Below, one piece after another: positions 1 through 12,796 of a DNA stretch of 64,000 nucleotides. Position 1 is the stretch's first letter. Every line of letters begins with the position of its first letter. The stretch is from Glandiceps talaboti. Its lineage: Eukaryota > Hemichordata > Enteropneusta > Spengelidae. The stretch spans positions 18,643,503-18,707,502 of the forward strand of contig NC_135551.1 in the NCBI RefSeq assembly GCF_964340395.1, read 5' to 3'. The notes beneath the pieces were generated by a model. The model was not told the DNA's origin. It saw nothing but the letters and a program-made list of their open reading frames with translations, and made no database searches. A program made the position numbers and the translations under genes.

Positions 1-149
1 ACCTCCAGGTGGCCCTGATTGAGAATAGTATTTGATGTTTGATCGATGTCATCTGCATCCATCATGGCTGCCGCATCCCTACCATCAATCCGGCTGACAC
101 TTTGCGTATAATGTCGGAAACTGGTCAAAACCTCGAGGGAATAAAATCC
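1..149 (-). CDS. possible internal exon of an unrecognised gene, cut by the window edge
   Basis: On the minus strand a CAG acceptor (151-150) is followed by 49 codons without a stop. The reading ends in GAG just before a GT that forms bases 2-1, which would be a donor exactly at the window edge. The translation starts GFYSLEVLTSFRHYTQ, contains an acidic stretch DADDID and ends NQGHLE; I do not recognise it. Against it: the plus strand is also open for most of this stretch (40-183), and a plus-strand exon of another gene lies only 430 bases away. A gene call needs the neighbouring exons outside the window. Confidence 0.35.
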
Positions 150-576
150 CTGGGAGTCACAGGCTTTTTGCTTAAACAATAAATGGATGAGTATTTTTTC
201 CCTGAATAATTACTGTCAACTATGTGACTGTATGACAACACAATCAGAATTATCACCAATAAAAATCAAGCTCAAACTCAAAATGCAAATATGCACTCCA
301 AATGTTTTCCAAACTTAGCAAGTGTCAGATCCTTGAAAGTGACAATTTAATGAAGTTATGACATTTTTTGTGAGGTTGTTGTTTTTTTGTTTTGAAATAA
401 GATTGTTATAAAGTATTTCTCTCGTTGCTTTTTTTTTCATACCAGCGAATTCCTTCTCGGAAAGCATCCCTCATATGTTGTATGTATGTTAATATAATCA
501 ACAAAATAAACACGAAGCCTGGTGTATGTAACGCAAATTTCCTGAGTTTCTCTTCTTTTTTTTTCTCTAATTTCAG

Positions 577-750
577 AATACTATTGATTATCGTGGTGAA
601 GCCATCCAGGCTATCAGTCCATGTTCAATGGAGCACAGTGCTGTATGTAACAATCTAGGTGACAACAATCTACTAACAACGACATCCTCAACTTCACAAC
701 CTCTCCTCTCATTCTCTGCATTAGCAGACACCCTGCTCAGTGAGAAGTAG
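577..750 (+). CDS. terminal coding exon of an unrecognised plus-strand gene
   Basis: A strong acceptor (long T/C tract ending TTTCAG at 571-576) is followed by 57 sense codons and TAG at 748-750. The peptide begins NTIDYRGEAIQAIS and is rich in Ser, Thr and Leu towards its end (SALADTLLSEK at the C-terminus), as expected of a disordered tail. I cannot assign a family. The upstream exons should lie left of the window, though a short exon near 447-481 is conceivable. Three AATAAA hexamers at 1789-1818 are the first after the stop and suggest a 3' UTR of about 1.05 kb. Confidence 0.55.
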   Translation, partial: NTIDYRGEAIQAISPCSMEHSAVCNNLGDNNLLTTTSSTSQPLLSFSALADTLLSEK

Positions 751-2560
751 TCAATTGGAGACACCCCCCTCTAGAACACACAGTTTTGGTGTGAGCATGC
801 ATTGAATATTCCATTTGAAGTGCATAATTCATGGAACTGCAAAGTGGTAAAGGTTTCTCAGTACGGTTATCAACTCTGGCACTTTACAAATAACTAAGCC
901 ATCACAACGTGACTGTAAATACCAACCCACACTTCAATTTTCAACATGAGTGGAGAGAACTCAAACTGGTTTTGTGGTGAGGAAAGTGTTGGTTCTAGTG
1001 ATCCTAACTTCTGGTGTCTATGTAACAATTGAGAGGCATGTTTGATATACAATTAATAACTCAACCAGTCTTGTGAGAGCTAGCTGTTACATTAGTTCTG
1101 TTAACTTGAATGTTGAGTACATTGTGCAATAGTTCAATAGACCTTTCCAATATATTACACCCTTTAGTGTTAAACCATAGCAGTATGGATACATACAGAG
1201 ATGGTTAAACTTCAGCTGTCAGGTTCCTTCGAGCTCCCTCTGGGATGTCACAACAACATTGGTGGGGGAAGTGACAGTTTATTAGAACAGCCTGTGTACC
1301 TTCTCATAGTGTGGGGGAAGTGTGAATTTATTGGAATGGCCTATTTTTTTTTCTTACTCATGGTACAAAATCATTGAAAGTGGTTTTAGAAGCTCATTCT
1401 CAAGGTTGCTAATTCACAACTTTCTCTCCAAAATACGACAATTTTTAATGTAATTTTCAAAAGCAAATCTAACTTATTCCTGTACATCTGCTTGGCAAGA
1501 CGTAAACTTTGATGAGCTCTCTGATGTTAATGGCTGATTTCAATTGAATGAGTCAAGATTAACTTTGATCAAGTTCAGAATTCTGCATATTATAATGAGG
1601 TCAAAGGTCAGAATTTGAAACTCCCATCATCATCTTTCCACAATTAAAATGAAATGTGTTACTATGTGAAAAAAATGTAATTTTTCTTCAATTTTTGTGA
1701 ATGTTTTTCATAATAGTCCCACTTTAATTATCATTGTAAGTTTCAGATATGAGAAATCTCAGAGCTAAGCGCATAATTGGGTTTTATGAATAAATTTGAA
1801 TAAATCAAGAAGAATAAACCATTTTAGTAAGCAGGGAGGACAGAGGAGAACAAGTGAGGGACATTTTTGACACATTGCCAAATAAGTCTTCGTCCTGTCT
1901 GTTTATGCATGGTAGTGTTCTAAACATGGAGGCTGTTGTCACCTGTACTAAATTTTACACTGCCTTTCAAAAATTTAAAAAAAGATGAAAAAATTGCGGT
2001 TATCATTTCGATTTCAAAACACTTTTGAATTATTCTGTTCTGGCTTGTCTTCACCATGAGATGCATTTCATTTACATTTTTTACAAGTTGTATTCCTTCC
2101 ATCCCTATACTGAATAGAGTCTACCAAATTTTTACAATGTACAAATAGCGGAGACAAACCAAAGTTTAGCCTGAAATAGGGATGATATGTGCAAGAAATG
2201 AAAATAATACAATTTTTATATCCAGTGTCGGTGTTTGAGTGAAAAAAAGTAGCAACGTTTGATTAATCTATCATTGGTTGCCTAGCAACATGAATATTAA
2301 AATCATTAGAAATAAATATTTAGAAATAGTGAACTGCTTCTGGTAGATGTTATCACCTGAAATCGACCACTTGGTTATCAAAAAAAAATTCCATTTTTCT
2401 TCCATTTCTTTTGAAATTCAGTACTTTTTACAATAACACAGTACTTTGTCACAAATCTACCAACACGAAGAATGATCGTCAAAAAATTTCTCCCAATAAT
2501 TCTCAGATTTTTTTCCCATTTCCATATCGATATATTGATGTTCCCTTGACAACCAAGATT
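751..2560. other. putative 3' UTR, then intergenic sequence
   Basis: AT-rich sequence with no supported coding exon. The first kilobase is best explained as the 3' UTR of the exon ending at 750. Confidence 0.4.
1789..1818 (+). terminator. cluster of three poly(A) signals
   Basis: AATAAA occurs at 1789-1794, 1799-1804 and 1813-1818. These are the first such hexamers after the stop codon at 750, so they are the likely cleavage and polyadenylation signals of the gene ending there. Confidence 0.45.

Positions 2561-2562
<2 letters not shown>

Positions 2563-2606
<44 letters not shown>
2563..2606. repeat. (GA)n microsatellite
   Basis: About 22 GA dinucleotides without interruption. Reading frames through it on either strand (ER or SL repeats) are artefacts. 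Confidence 0.95.
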
Positions 2607-2608
<2 letters not shown>

Positions 2609-3940
2609 TATTTTTCTTGCCATATAAGTTACTATGTTCACCTCATTCCGCTGCCTCCCAGAATTCATCATTCCAAAGAGCAGTATGGGTAATGTGATGT
2701 GAGATTGCACCATGGTAACCAAATTTACATAAATCAAACATTTTGCACTGGATATGAATGTAGTTAAGTAAGAATTAAGACATTGTTATTCTTAGTGTAA
2801 ATCTGTTGGTGTTTTAGTCTAGTTAAGTTGTATGTATAAATATAAAATAACAAAAAAAAAATGTTAAGGTCATGAACCTACTGTTTTGGTCAACAGGGTA
2901 ATATTCTGGACTGTGAGACACCAGTCCAGTGCTACTTCACAGGGTGTTTATACTGAATGTATTTAAATGTAAAAGTGTATTAGCTTCAAGCTTTTTTCTA
3001 CAGTTTTGTTACATGTTTTGTGTATTTTGTCATGAACTTTGACCTTCACCGGTGCACATGAACTTTGACCCTGACTGACACTGTCAAAGGGACTCTTAAA
3101 TTAGATTTGATATTTGTCCAGCCATTGGTTCATCACACAGAGACATCCACAACTTGTCATTTGTCTTGCGTATGCAAATTTACTTCAATCAAACCTTGCA
3201 CAAGTGTGAAGTATGACAGTGGTAATTTGACCTCTCCAAGCTTAGTGTTGTAATATTGTATTCTCAGTTTCTTGTATGTTTTAGATGAGGTTCTCACCAT
3301 TTTTGTGTCAAGATTGAACAATGTCTTTTCACACAGGAAAGCTTTTTTGGGGAAAAAAGTGACTTTGCCAATGTTTTTTTTTTTTTTTCTTTTTTTTTTG
3401 GGGGGGGGAGGGGGGGGGTTAGACATGTACTGAACAGATATAACAGTCACATGATTCTAAAAAAATTTCTCTGTCTGGAATTAACACAGGTGTAATTACT
3501 CTGAAAACATGAAGTTTAGATGTGAAAATAATTGTCTGACAGAGTTGTAGAAAACTTTTATACAGAACAAAAACTATTCTCATGTAATCCCTATATAGCT
3601 CCACTGATAAGATATCACTTTCAATGCTAGAACCTGGGATTGAATTATGGGCCTTTAAATACATCGCAAACTCATTATTTTGAGCTTGTTTATGTACCTT
3701 GGCAATTATTTGATCTACATCATGTGTATGAGATTGTAAGATATGTCATGTCACCATGCCCTGCCCTCAATGGTCTAGTCTTGTAACTACACTTACAAAA
3801 CAAAAGACAGAACCTCTATTCATAATCCCTATGGAATGTAAGCCCTCAAGTATATGATCTACACTCACTTTTCAAAATTAGCGCAATCGTCTGAAGGTGT
3901 AGCAGCTAGACTGTCAATGGCCATGCTTCTGAAAGAGTTG
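2607..3940. other. no gene seen; poly-T/poly-G tract
   Basis: No coding exon is supported. A T-rich run followed by a G run lies at 3377-3419. At about 3581-3660 there is one copy of an interspersed repeat also seen at 33595-33675 and 46510-46585. Confidence 0.5.
3581..3660 (+). repeat. interspersed repeat family D, copy 1
   Basis: Shares TGTAATCCCTA..., a short CACTGATA(A)GA block and GGGATTGAAT..GGGCCTTTAAA with diverged copies near 33595-33675 and 46510-46585. I cannot see the element's true ends. Confidence 0.4.
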
Positions 3941-3954
3941 GCTGAAGCATGAAG

Positions 3955-4430
3955 GTGCTCTGACATGGCATATCTTTGCTGAGGCTGAGGGTGAGGGCAC
4001 CCTGACATGGCCTATCTTTGTTGAGGGTGAGGGCACCCTGACATGGTCTATCTTGGCAAGTGTGTGAGGGCACCCTGACATGGCCTATCTTGGCAAATGT
4101 GTAAGGGCACCCTGACATGGCCTATCTTGGCTGATGTGTGAGGGCACCCTGACATGGCCTATCTTGGCAAATGTGTAAGGTTGCCCTGACATGGCCTATC
4201 GTGGCTGATGTGTTAGGTGCCCTGACATGGCCTATCTTGGCTGATGTGTGACGGCACCCTGACATGGCCTATCTTTGCTGATGTGTGAGGGCACCCTGAC
4301 ATTGCCTCCCTTGGCTGATGTGTGAGGGCGCCCTGACATGGCCTATCTTGGCTGATGTATGAGGGTGCCCTGATGTGGCCTATCTTGGCTGATGTGCGAG
4401 GGCACTCTGACTTGGTGTCCTGACATTGCA
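3955..4430. repeat. 37-bp minisatellite, about 13 units
   Basis: The core CCCTGACATGGCCTATCTTG recurs every 37 bases (for example at 4110 and 4147), with variable linkers GGCTGATGTGTGAGGG or GGCAAATGTGTAAGG. The outer units are more degenerate than the central ones. The minus-strand open frame through it is repeat-derived. Confidence 0.9.
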
Positions 4431-5660
4431 GACAACATCATATGTGTGATGTTCTTTTACTTCATCTCATTGTTATTCAATTATTTATTTTATTATATTT
4501 ATTTATCTGTTTTTCATGTCTGTTTATTTATTGTTCATTTCATTATTTATTTCTCCCAATAAGAAATCATCAACTTCAAATATTCATAGATTATTTTTTA
4601 CATATGTTGGCAGTAGATTTTATACTGCTATCAAAAGCACAGATACATGAAAGTCTGCAGCACTTGACAAAAATCAACTGAGATAAGGAGTCTTGTTTGA
4701 ACTATACACAGAATATACTAGTAGATGTCACCACACTTCACTAACGATAAACAAAAAGGAATGCAGACTCCTCAAGTAAATGCTTAACATCAAACTAGAC
4801 TAGAAAGTGGACAAAATCAAATTGGGTATTTCATGATTGCTCAAAATCAAATCCACAATCCAACCTGTCCAGAGCTCCTCAAGTGGATGCTTATGTGAAT
4901 ATAAAAAACTCCTCAAGTTAGTGATAAAAATCCAAAAAGCAAAATGGCATCCAATCCATTGCCAAAGTCTTCTAAACTGAGTACACCACTCAATTTTAAA
5001 GCATTTTCCTTTCAAATGACCCAGCAACCTACCCCTTCAAGATTTCTTCGAATTTACATGATCTGTATGGATCATTCCATTTTAATTTACATGATCTGTA
5101 TGGATCATTCCATTTTATAGATGAGGTAAAACAGACGTTGAGTATAAAATGCCGAGAACATTCTTGTTGTGTTGTGTTGTGTTGTGTTGTGTCTTGTATT
5201 GTGTTGTGTTGTATTGTCTTGCCTTACAGTGTTTCATCATGTAAAGAAAGATAAGTGTAACTATTTTTCTTAGTCAGTTCATTTTACTTGTTAATATGTA
5301 AGAATTGTATGTGGTGTTTATGTTAATTAGTCTAAGACAAAATACATTGAATACAGTGATATGATTGCTCCAATCTTGTACAAAGTTTATTTAAGTTTGT
5401 CATCCATTTTTTTTTTTGGAGTTTTTTAAGAACTCAACCAGACTTCTAAGTATGAGATAGTGAAGTACAAACTGTACTTTCAGTATTTTTGGTTATTTTT
5501 CAAACAGATTTTAAAATAAGAATCTGTTCTTTCTCAGTCATATTTATCAGTTTGGAAGTCAGTCATGAGGTTTAGTCAAGTTGTATAAGTTTTTTTTTCA
5601 AAACTGCAATAAAAACAAGAACAAGTAAACATTGGTTGTTCTCTTTCTGGTTATTCACAT
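4431..5660. other. no gene seen; short TTGTG repeat
   Basis: A (TTGTG)n stretch lies at about 5165-5215, and a 40-base segment containing ACATGATCTGTATGGATCAT is duplicated at about 5055-5115. No exon is supported. Confidence 0.5.
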
Positions 5661-5668
5661 ATTTAACG

Positions 5669-6223
<555 letters not shown>

Positions 6224-7980
6224 TTATCCATTTATCTTCTCCCTGCCACTCAGAATTTCAAAATCATATTACAACTGGCTGATTTCTGAGATATAATAAA
6301 GTGCCCCCCCAAAAAAAAAATTAAAAAATTAAAATAAAAAAATTAACAAATGTTTGGAGTAGTAATATATTTTTCAATCATTACATGAAGATCTCTGAAT
6401 ATTTATTGTGTAAAAACAAAAGAAGATATAGGATCATTAGATAATGGAAACAAGCATAAATTTGATCATCTTCTTTTATTCAGAGAAAATAAAATGGAAT
6501 AAGAAATACTGTCTTGGCATGATATGGCTTTCCACTGTGTTATTGAGAACTCGTATAAATATAACAGTCGACATTCATTTCGTCTAAGACTGATTCCCTT
6601 CACAAACTTAGTTTTGACTTATTTGGAAAGCGAGGATTATATTTTTGTTACAATTTTCCTAGACTAATTTACTTAATTATTGCATTACCCTCTATCTCTA
6701 AAATTACACATATGCGTTCACAATTACAACAATATGTCATTTCTTTATATATTCGTTGCTTATTAAATGAAATTTTAACAATTGATCAGTTGGCAACCAA
6801 AACTTGCAACTATGCAAAATGAACAAATATGCATTTTAAAGGAGAACACCACTCCAGGAAATATAGACATTTTCATAAACTATGGGTTCTGTAGAGTCGT
6901 TTCCTGGTTGTACATCACATATACATTTACTTACAATTTCAGAAAAACATCAAGTTTGTAGACAGGGTGTCTTTGCTATGGGCCAATACATTTTATTCGG
7001 TGACTTTCAGAGAGGAGATAGAATCAAACATGTATGTGTACATCACTGTGCAATCGTTGAAAGTTGAAACATTGTCAGGGAGGGTGGAGAGGGGTTACTT
7101 AACTTACTTAGCTGGCTAATGGATAAAGGTGTACTCTGGCAGATTCAAAATACAAGCACACACACAAACTGCACAGATTCAAAAACAGCGCCCTCTTCCA
7201 ATGAAAAGTCAGTGTATTATCACTTGACCAAAATAACGAGCTCTCAACAAGTTTCGTGTCAACTGTGTTAAATCCCACAGAGGTATGCTGAGAATTTATC
7301 TACGACTTCCACGTAGATTCGATAAAAACAAAAGTCTCTTGTCATGATTGCCTCGTGTGGCGCTGTAGAAAATAACCCGTGCTCGGCGCTAGATACGTAA
7401 AAACTGTCATATATGGCATAACCACAACTCGAATAAATCAAACAGCTCCATGTGATTCTGAATAGCGCTCGATAGACATCACGGAGAACGATAAATCCCA
7501 CAAATTACATGTATAACTATTACATGAACTATGGAGGTATTAGAGGAGACACAGACTCATGCAGCCCCCGCTCCATGCGTGGACATAACTCAAACGATGC
7601 ATGTGCAACATGGGTCCATCCAAGACGGAGAGGAGTAGTGTAATTGGGCAAGCATGTTGCTAAAATGACAAACTGAATTTACTTATATAATTAGTTACAC
7701 AGCGAAATATCTTGTCCAGGGTTATTTAACGATTTTTAGCTGTGGTATGTTCACAAAACAGTTCTACATGAAATGTGTGGGTTTCATCGCTGTTGATGCC
7801 TAGCCTAGCCTGTTGAGCGCTACTCATAATTACGTGAAGGACTAGCTGCAACTGTGACTGGATCATTTTATGGCAGTGTTTTGTTTGAGATAAAATAACT
7901 TCCTTGTAATTTTATTTAATATCGTACACCCATATTAACAGTATTGACTAATCTGTGGATAAGGCATAGTCTTTGTAGCT
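6224..7980. other. no gene seen; start of a repeat shared with 49 kb
   Basis: At 6838-6905 a segment (AAAGGAGAACACCACTCCAG..., ATGGGTTCTGTAGAGTCGTTT) matches 49351-49420 in order. The rest shows no supported exon. Confidence 0.45.
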
Positions 7981-7990
7981 GCATACATGA

Positions 7991-8194
7991 CAATCTGATT
8001 AAAATCTGATGTGCTGAAAGCTGCTCAATTCCTTTATTTATCTCTATTTCCATCATTTTGTGTCGTTTGTTTTGTTCTGGGTGATCGCCGCCTTCAAGGC
8101 TGCGATCACCCAGAACAAAACAAACTATACAAATCGATGGAAATAGATGTAAATAAAGCTACTAGCCGCTTTCACCACAGATTTTAATCAGATT
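7991..8194. mobile_element. palindromic MITE with 10-bp target duplication
   Basis: The element is an imperfect inverted repeat along nearly its whole length. Its ends read AATCTGATTAAAATCTG (left) and CAGATTTTAATCAGATT (right), and its centre is CTGGGTGATCGC with its complement GCGATCACCCAG. GCATACATGA flanks it directly at 7981-7990 and 8195-8204. Target duplications of 9-11 bp are typical of Mutator-like (MULE) elements, so a non-autonomous MULE is likely. It has no coding capacity. Confidence 0.85.
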
Positions 8195-8406
8195 GCATAC
8201 ATGAGAAATCAAATTGACGTACCCAAACTCAGCGCCCTCAACGGCGATCACGATTTCACTCTGTTTCTGTACTGTTATGGATATAATAATTATTGATTAC
8301 TGATGTCTAATTATTGGTATTTAAAAAAATTTAATACTGTTACTCTGGCCAGTTACAACGATATAGTACTAGTTTCGCTCAAGATGTAAACGTGCTACTA
8401 CAATAC

Positions 8407-8567
8407 TAGTCTATCTGCTAGACCTCATGGCTAGACCTCGGATGTTCTTACGACGTACGACCGAACATCGCTATCGAGGATGGAATATCCAATCGGGCAA
8501 GCCCTCACTGCGAACTTCGTTCGCTTATTGTATCGGAAGAAAACCCGAACGTCTAGCAGCAAGACTA
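8407..8567. mobile_element. small inverted-repeat element with 9-bp target duplication
   Basis: Terminal inverted repeats TAGTCTATCTGCTAGAC (8407-8423) and GTCTAGCAGCAAGACTA (8551-8567) are flanked by the direct repeat CTACAATAC at 8398-8406 and 8568-8576. At 161 bp it is non-coding. The 9-bp duplication again suggests a MULE-type MITE, unrelated in sequence to the one at 7991. Confidence 0.75.
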
Positions 8568-9430
8568 CTACAATACCTACATATAATATTAACCTCTAAT
8601 TGAAAGATACAAGGTCCTTTTTGTGACTATATCTTTGGTTATTTCATGAAAAAAATGTCTCATTTGCAGACATTTTTAATACCACCCCCACCACCACCAC
8701 CACCCCCACCACCGCCATCCCCGCCACCACCCCTCCGTTTTCGTCCATTAGTTGTTTTACCAGGACTTTTTGGGGGTAACCATTAATAATTGTGTCCTTG
8801 ACCTTGGCCTCACCTCGGACTACAACTTCACCTTGGCGTCGTCGGACAAAATATAAACAGACGATAGTACCCCAGATAAGCCCTGTTAAAACCACTAGAT
8901 GGGCCTGGACATGTACTATAACTATAAAAGAGAATATGGTACTAGTCAAATATTCCATACATGACTTCATAAAAACTGAACAGAAAATCAAGTATGATGA
9001 ATTATCTTTCACCCCCCCCCCCCACCACATTTCTGATATTAAAACCTGCCTTATTTCATGATCATGATATCCTTAATTTGTTCATTCTTGTGAATCTACT
9101 GTCACAGTGGTTAAATTTTACAGCCACGATAAAAATCGATTTTCGCTTCATTAGATTTTTCAAGCATGGTCAGGAGTACGTAGTCCTGCTTACAGACGGT
9201 GCACGAGTCTATATTACTGACTTGGAGAAATAGGAGGGACAATTGTCAGAATCGAGTCCCGGATTACTCCGTATGCAAGCAGGACTAGGTCAGGAGAACA
9301 AAATGTCTCACTAACAAAAATGACGTAACCCTAATCCTGCCAAGGCCTCTGACTTTCTTATAGACCCCAAGCCTGAGTTATTATCCCGATTGCACCTCAG
9401 GTTGAACTCTGCATAGCTAATATTAAAGAT
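8568..9430. other. CCA-rich tract and an unassigned open stretch
   Basis: A (CCA)n-type tract lies at 8678-8735 and a C run at 9010-9022. A minus-strand frame of 128 codons (8644-9030) crosses both and would encode a hydrophobic segment followed by RRR, but it has no clear splice sites and its end is made of the simple repeat. I do not call it a gene. Confidence 0.4.
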
Positions 9431-9431
9431 G

Positions 9432-9474
9432 CACGCACGCACGTACCGCACGCACATGCACGCGCGCACGCACG

Positions 9475-9531
<57 letters not shown>
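9432..9531. repeat. CG/CA microsatellite
   Basis: GCAC/GCGC units grade into (CA)n. Confidence 0.95.
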
Positions 9532-9532
<1 letters not shown>

Positions 9533-12245
9533 AATGATTTTGGATGGAAATATCACCCACATATATCGCTTAGAATTGTAACTTTGGACTGTAATAAGCT
9601 TATATATGCGTTCCGAAAAACTCTCAAATTTGGACGGATAACAGCTTGTTTTGGTGTGATATATTTCTGTTATAAAGTCCATATTATGTAGAATTTTTGT
9701 ATATATTTTGAAAATATGATAGTACTGCAAAGAGTCATCAACCAAAATAAAACCGTGAGATAACGGGGGAAAAACCAGCATTCAGGCTAAGCTTATTTCG
9801 ACTCAGAGCGTGAAGATAGCTAGACTAGCGAAAAAAATTACAATCAAACTCGTAGCTTTTTTGACTGTTTAAGTAAGCTTATGGTTTGAAAGTTTGTCTT
9901 TATACAAATTTCACATTCAGCAAAACTTCAACAAGACAGTGATGTATTGTCGTCGCTATCACCTTTCGATGAACTAAATTTATTGATGGCAAAGTGCGGT
10001 GAAAATAGAACATGTGTGATTTAATCTATACGTACGTTGATTTTCATGAAACTAGAACGAATAACTTTAGTGAAAGTGTCTTTCTTAATTTTATCCAATA
10101 TTCATTCGCCAATGTCTTTCAAAGTGATGCGTGGAATTTCAGGAACTTTGTCGAAATGTATATATAGGCTTTACTTTTGTACTTAATATCATTCACATGT
10201 ATGTTGGTTCGAGTATCACGCCTTCACCTCATGCTCACTCGCTGTCTATACTCGATGCGTATAATTAAATCCTCTAGCATGATGTAATGAAAAATATTAC
10301 CTTTTTTTATTCTTTCCCGATAGTTAGCTACTAAGAACTTGATGGCAGTTTCAGAAAAATATTATTGCGAAAATTACGAGTAGGCTGTATCTTTTAGAAA
10401 AAAAACCCCATTGTTATTAGTATTACAAAGTGCAAAACATCGGCGTACACACGTGTTACCGAACAAATACAAAAATGTCCTCGATCACGTTTTGCTCACA
10501 TGCACAAACCCGACGAGTGAAATTTTTTGCAAAGTTGCGCAAAAAGTATGGAAATGTCGTATGTGTTGAATACAGGAACTTTCTTTTTAAGTTTTAAAAC
10601 GACTTTATCTCCGTTTAAGAACGAAAATGGATAAGCTGATCATTTTCAGTGATTTCCAATGTTTTCTAATGACTCGGCGTTATGTTGATAGGTCGAACAT
10701 GAGCCAAAGCGTAACATATCACGTGACTATGATCACGAATGCTGGAGATGATATGAATTCGAAAGGGAAACATTCTACCTCGTGAACAGGTTAAAAGGTG
10801 AACGGGGTGGAGGGAATTTCCGGGCCTTATATGATGGAAAAAGTGACGTCCTTTCTTCGGTAGTGTTTCATAACTCATGTATGGTCGTCAGGTGGTTTTT
10901 TTTTTCATGTGCAATTTTCTTTCTCATATTTAGCGAAGATCGCATATAAAAATAGGGTGTATATGCCTTGCGTTGATGCATGCAATGTCACTGCAGTATA
11001 AGTGCGTTCTACATTTTACCGGGATGGCAGGAGATGGTTGTTAATATATACAAAATTACTACACATATCAACAAAAATAAACAGACACATACACACACTT
11101 TTATACCGCTCTTTTTACGCATTTTATTTCATAAAATAAACGAACAAAATAATCCTTTTTTACATTATATGCATTGGTCATTGCAGCAAAGTGCAACAGT
11201 CACAATAATTGAACCATGTATACCTGGTATTAAAGTGAGCTGTTGACACTGAAGTTAATCTAACTTACAACATCATCATCCGTTTCATTACACAAAGTTA
11301 AACAACGTATACAAATGTCATGTATAACTCTAAAAACGCAACTTTTACTTTGCCTGCTTTCCGACGTAATGTCCGACTATGCAACGTTGTCTATCAGCAG
11401 TGATGAAACTGTACCTACGTGACTCGGACGACGTTGCAGAGTCGTTCATCAAGCCAAAAGCCAGACTAGATGCAGCATGGCCGATCGTGAAAAAGTTATC
11501 TTATGCCAACTTTTGAAGAAAAAAAAGAAGAACATTGTAAAGATCAAACTTATCACTAATTCTGAGACTCAACATATACTAGTTTGGTCATCAGTGGTAA
11601 CTTATTGCAATAAACCAACTTTATTTGGTAAGTTAGGTGATGGAAATTGCATGCAACTTGAAATACAAAGCAAGTAACTTCAAAAGCTCTTGTAAATGTA
11701 GAAATGCCAAGTCTGCATGTAGGGCAATGTTTTTTCGCATTCCAAAGGCAAAACTTGAACATGACGGGAACTTTTAGCTCAAGAATTACACAAACTTAAT
11801 TAATATTTACATTTGATGAAAATACTGATCAAAGGGGTAAGTTTGATATTATATAGAATTTTTCATATTGGGGATTATATTATTATAAATATTAAAGTAA
11901 CACAACTGGCAGTTACTTACATAAAACGTTTGCTATGAACAATATACATGTATTTACATTTGTAAGGCTTCAAACTGAAGTATTTTATACTTTTGGGTTT
12001 TTGATGTGCTTTGCTAGCTGTACGCTCATGCACTCTAGAGTCAAGCTGTCTTGGAAAAAAGTAATGTCAAACCGGGATCGACCACGGTCGGCCTGTGAAT
12101 GCAGACGGCTCTTCTGTTTGCTGTTGTCACCCTGGCGGCACAACCAAACTCGTTCATATTTTGCAATGAGTGTAATGAGTGATTTCGTAACATTGCCAGT
12201 TGGGTGAAAGCAGCAGACAGAACCACCCGAAAGTTTCTCTCGTCT
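9532..12245. other. no supported gene; likely 3' flank of the gene at 12246-13595
   Basis: No exon with both a splice context and a recognisable product. The right part (roughly 11.6-12.2 kb) is downstream of the minus-strand gene. The nearest minus-strand AATAAA below its stop is at 11625-11620, about 620 bases away, so a long 3' UTR is possible. Confidence 0.4.
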
Positions 12246-12796
12246 TCATTCGTCGGAACGCAAGGTGCACCTTCCCAAGGGTGGAATTTCCACATCTTCG
12301 ATGCACTTTGTTACGGCTTTAGCACTCTTTTGTGCCTTGATAACTATGGCTTTTCCTTCTAAGCTCAAAGTCTCGTTACTAATTAGAGAAACCATGCCGT
12401 GAGGGCCACATTTGATATCGACATTACATCTCATTGTCACACGAACAGTTTTTTCGAAAGCACCGTCCTTCTCAACATGCTCAATTTCATTCTGAGCATC
12501 GCTCACGAACTCCACGACAGCACGGCCGATGTGTCGCTGCTGGGCGTCGTAGATTCCGAATTCCTCATGGTTGAAGACAACTTGAATACTGAAGGCATAT
12601 CCTTCATTGTGACTGTCCGACCAGAAATAGTTTTTATTAGCGTTCAAACACTTGCTAGCGAATGTAAAACGTTTACCGTATCCTTTACCAATACTCTGCA
12701 GTCGCAATGCGTTTCCCTTGAACTGGTATTTCTCGGAACCGTTGATTCGAACTTTGTAGAAGAACCCTGGGGTAATTCTCGTATCGATATGGGTTC
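12246..12796 (-). CDS. uncharacterised protein, exon 2 (terminal)
   Basis: 551 nt from acceptor to TGA. Begins (G)THIDTRITPGFFYK and ends GRCTLRSDE. Confidence 0.75.

Noticed and set aside
425-658. 77-codon plus-strand frame near the left edge
   Set aside because: Crosses a splice acceptor; the exon starting at 577 in another frame runs cleanly to its stop.
8644-9030. 128-codon minus frame with a hydrophobic segment
   Set aside because: Its ends are the C-run and CCA repeat; no convincing acceptor or donor and no known family.
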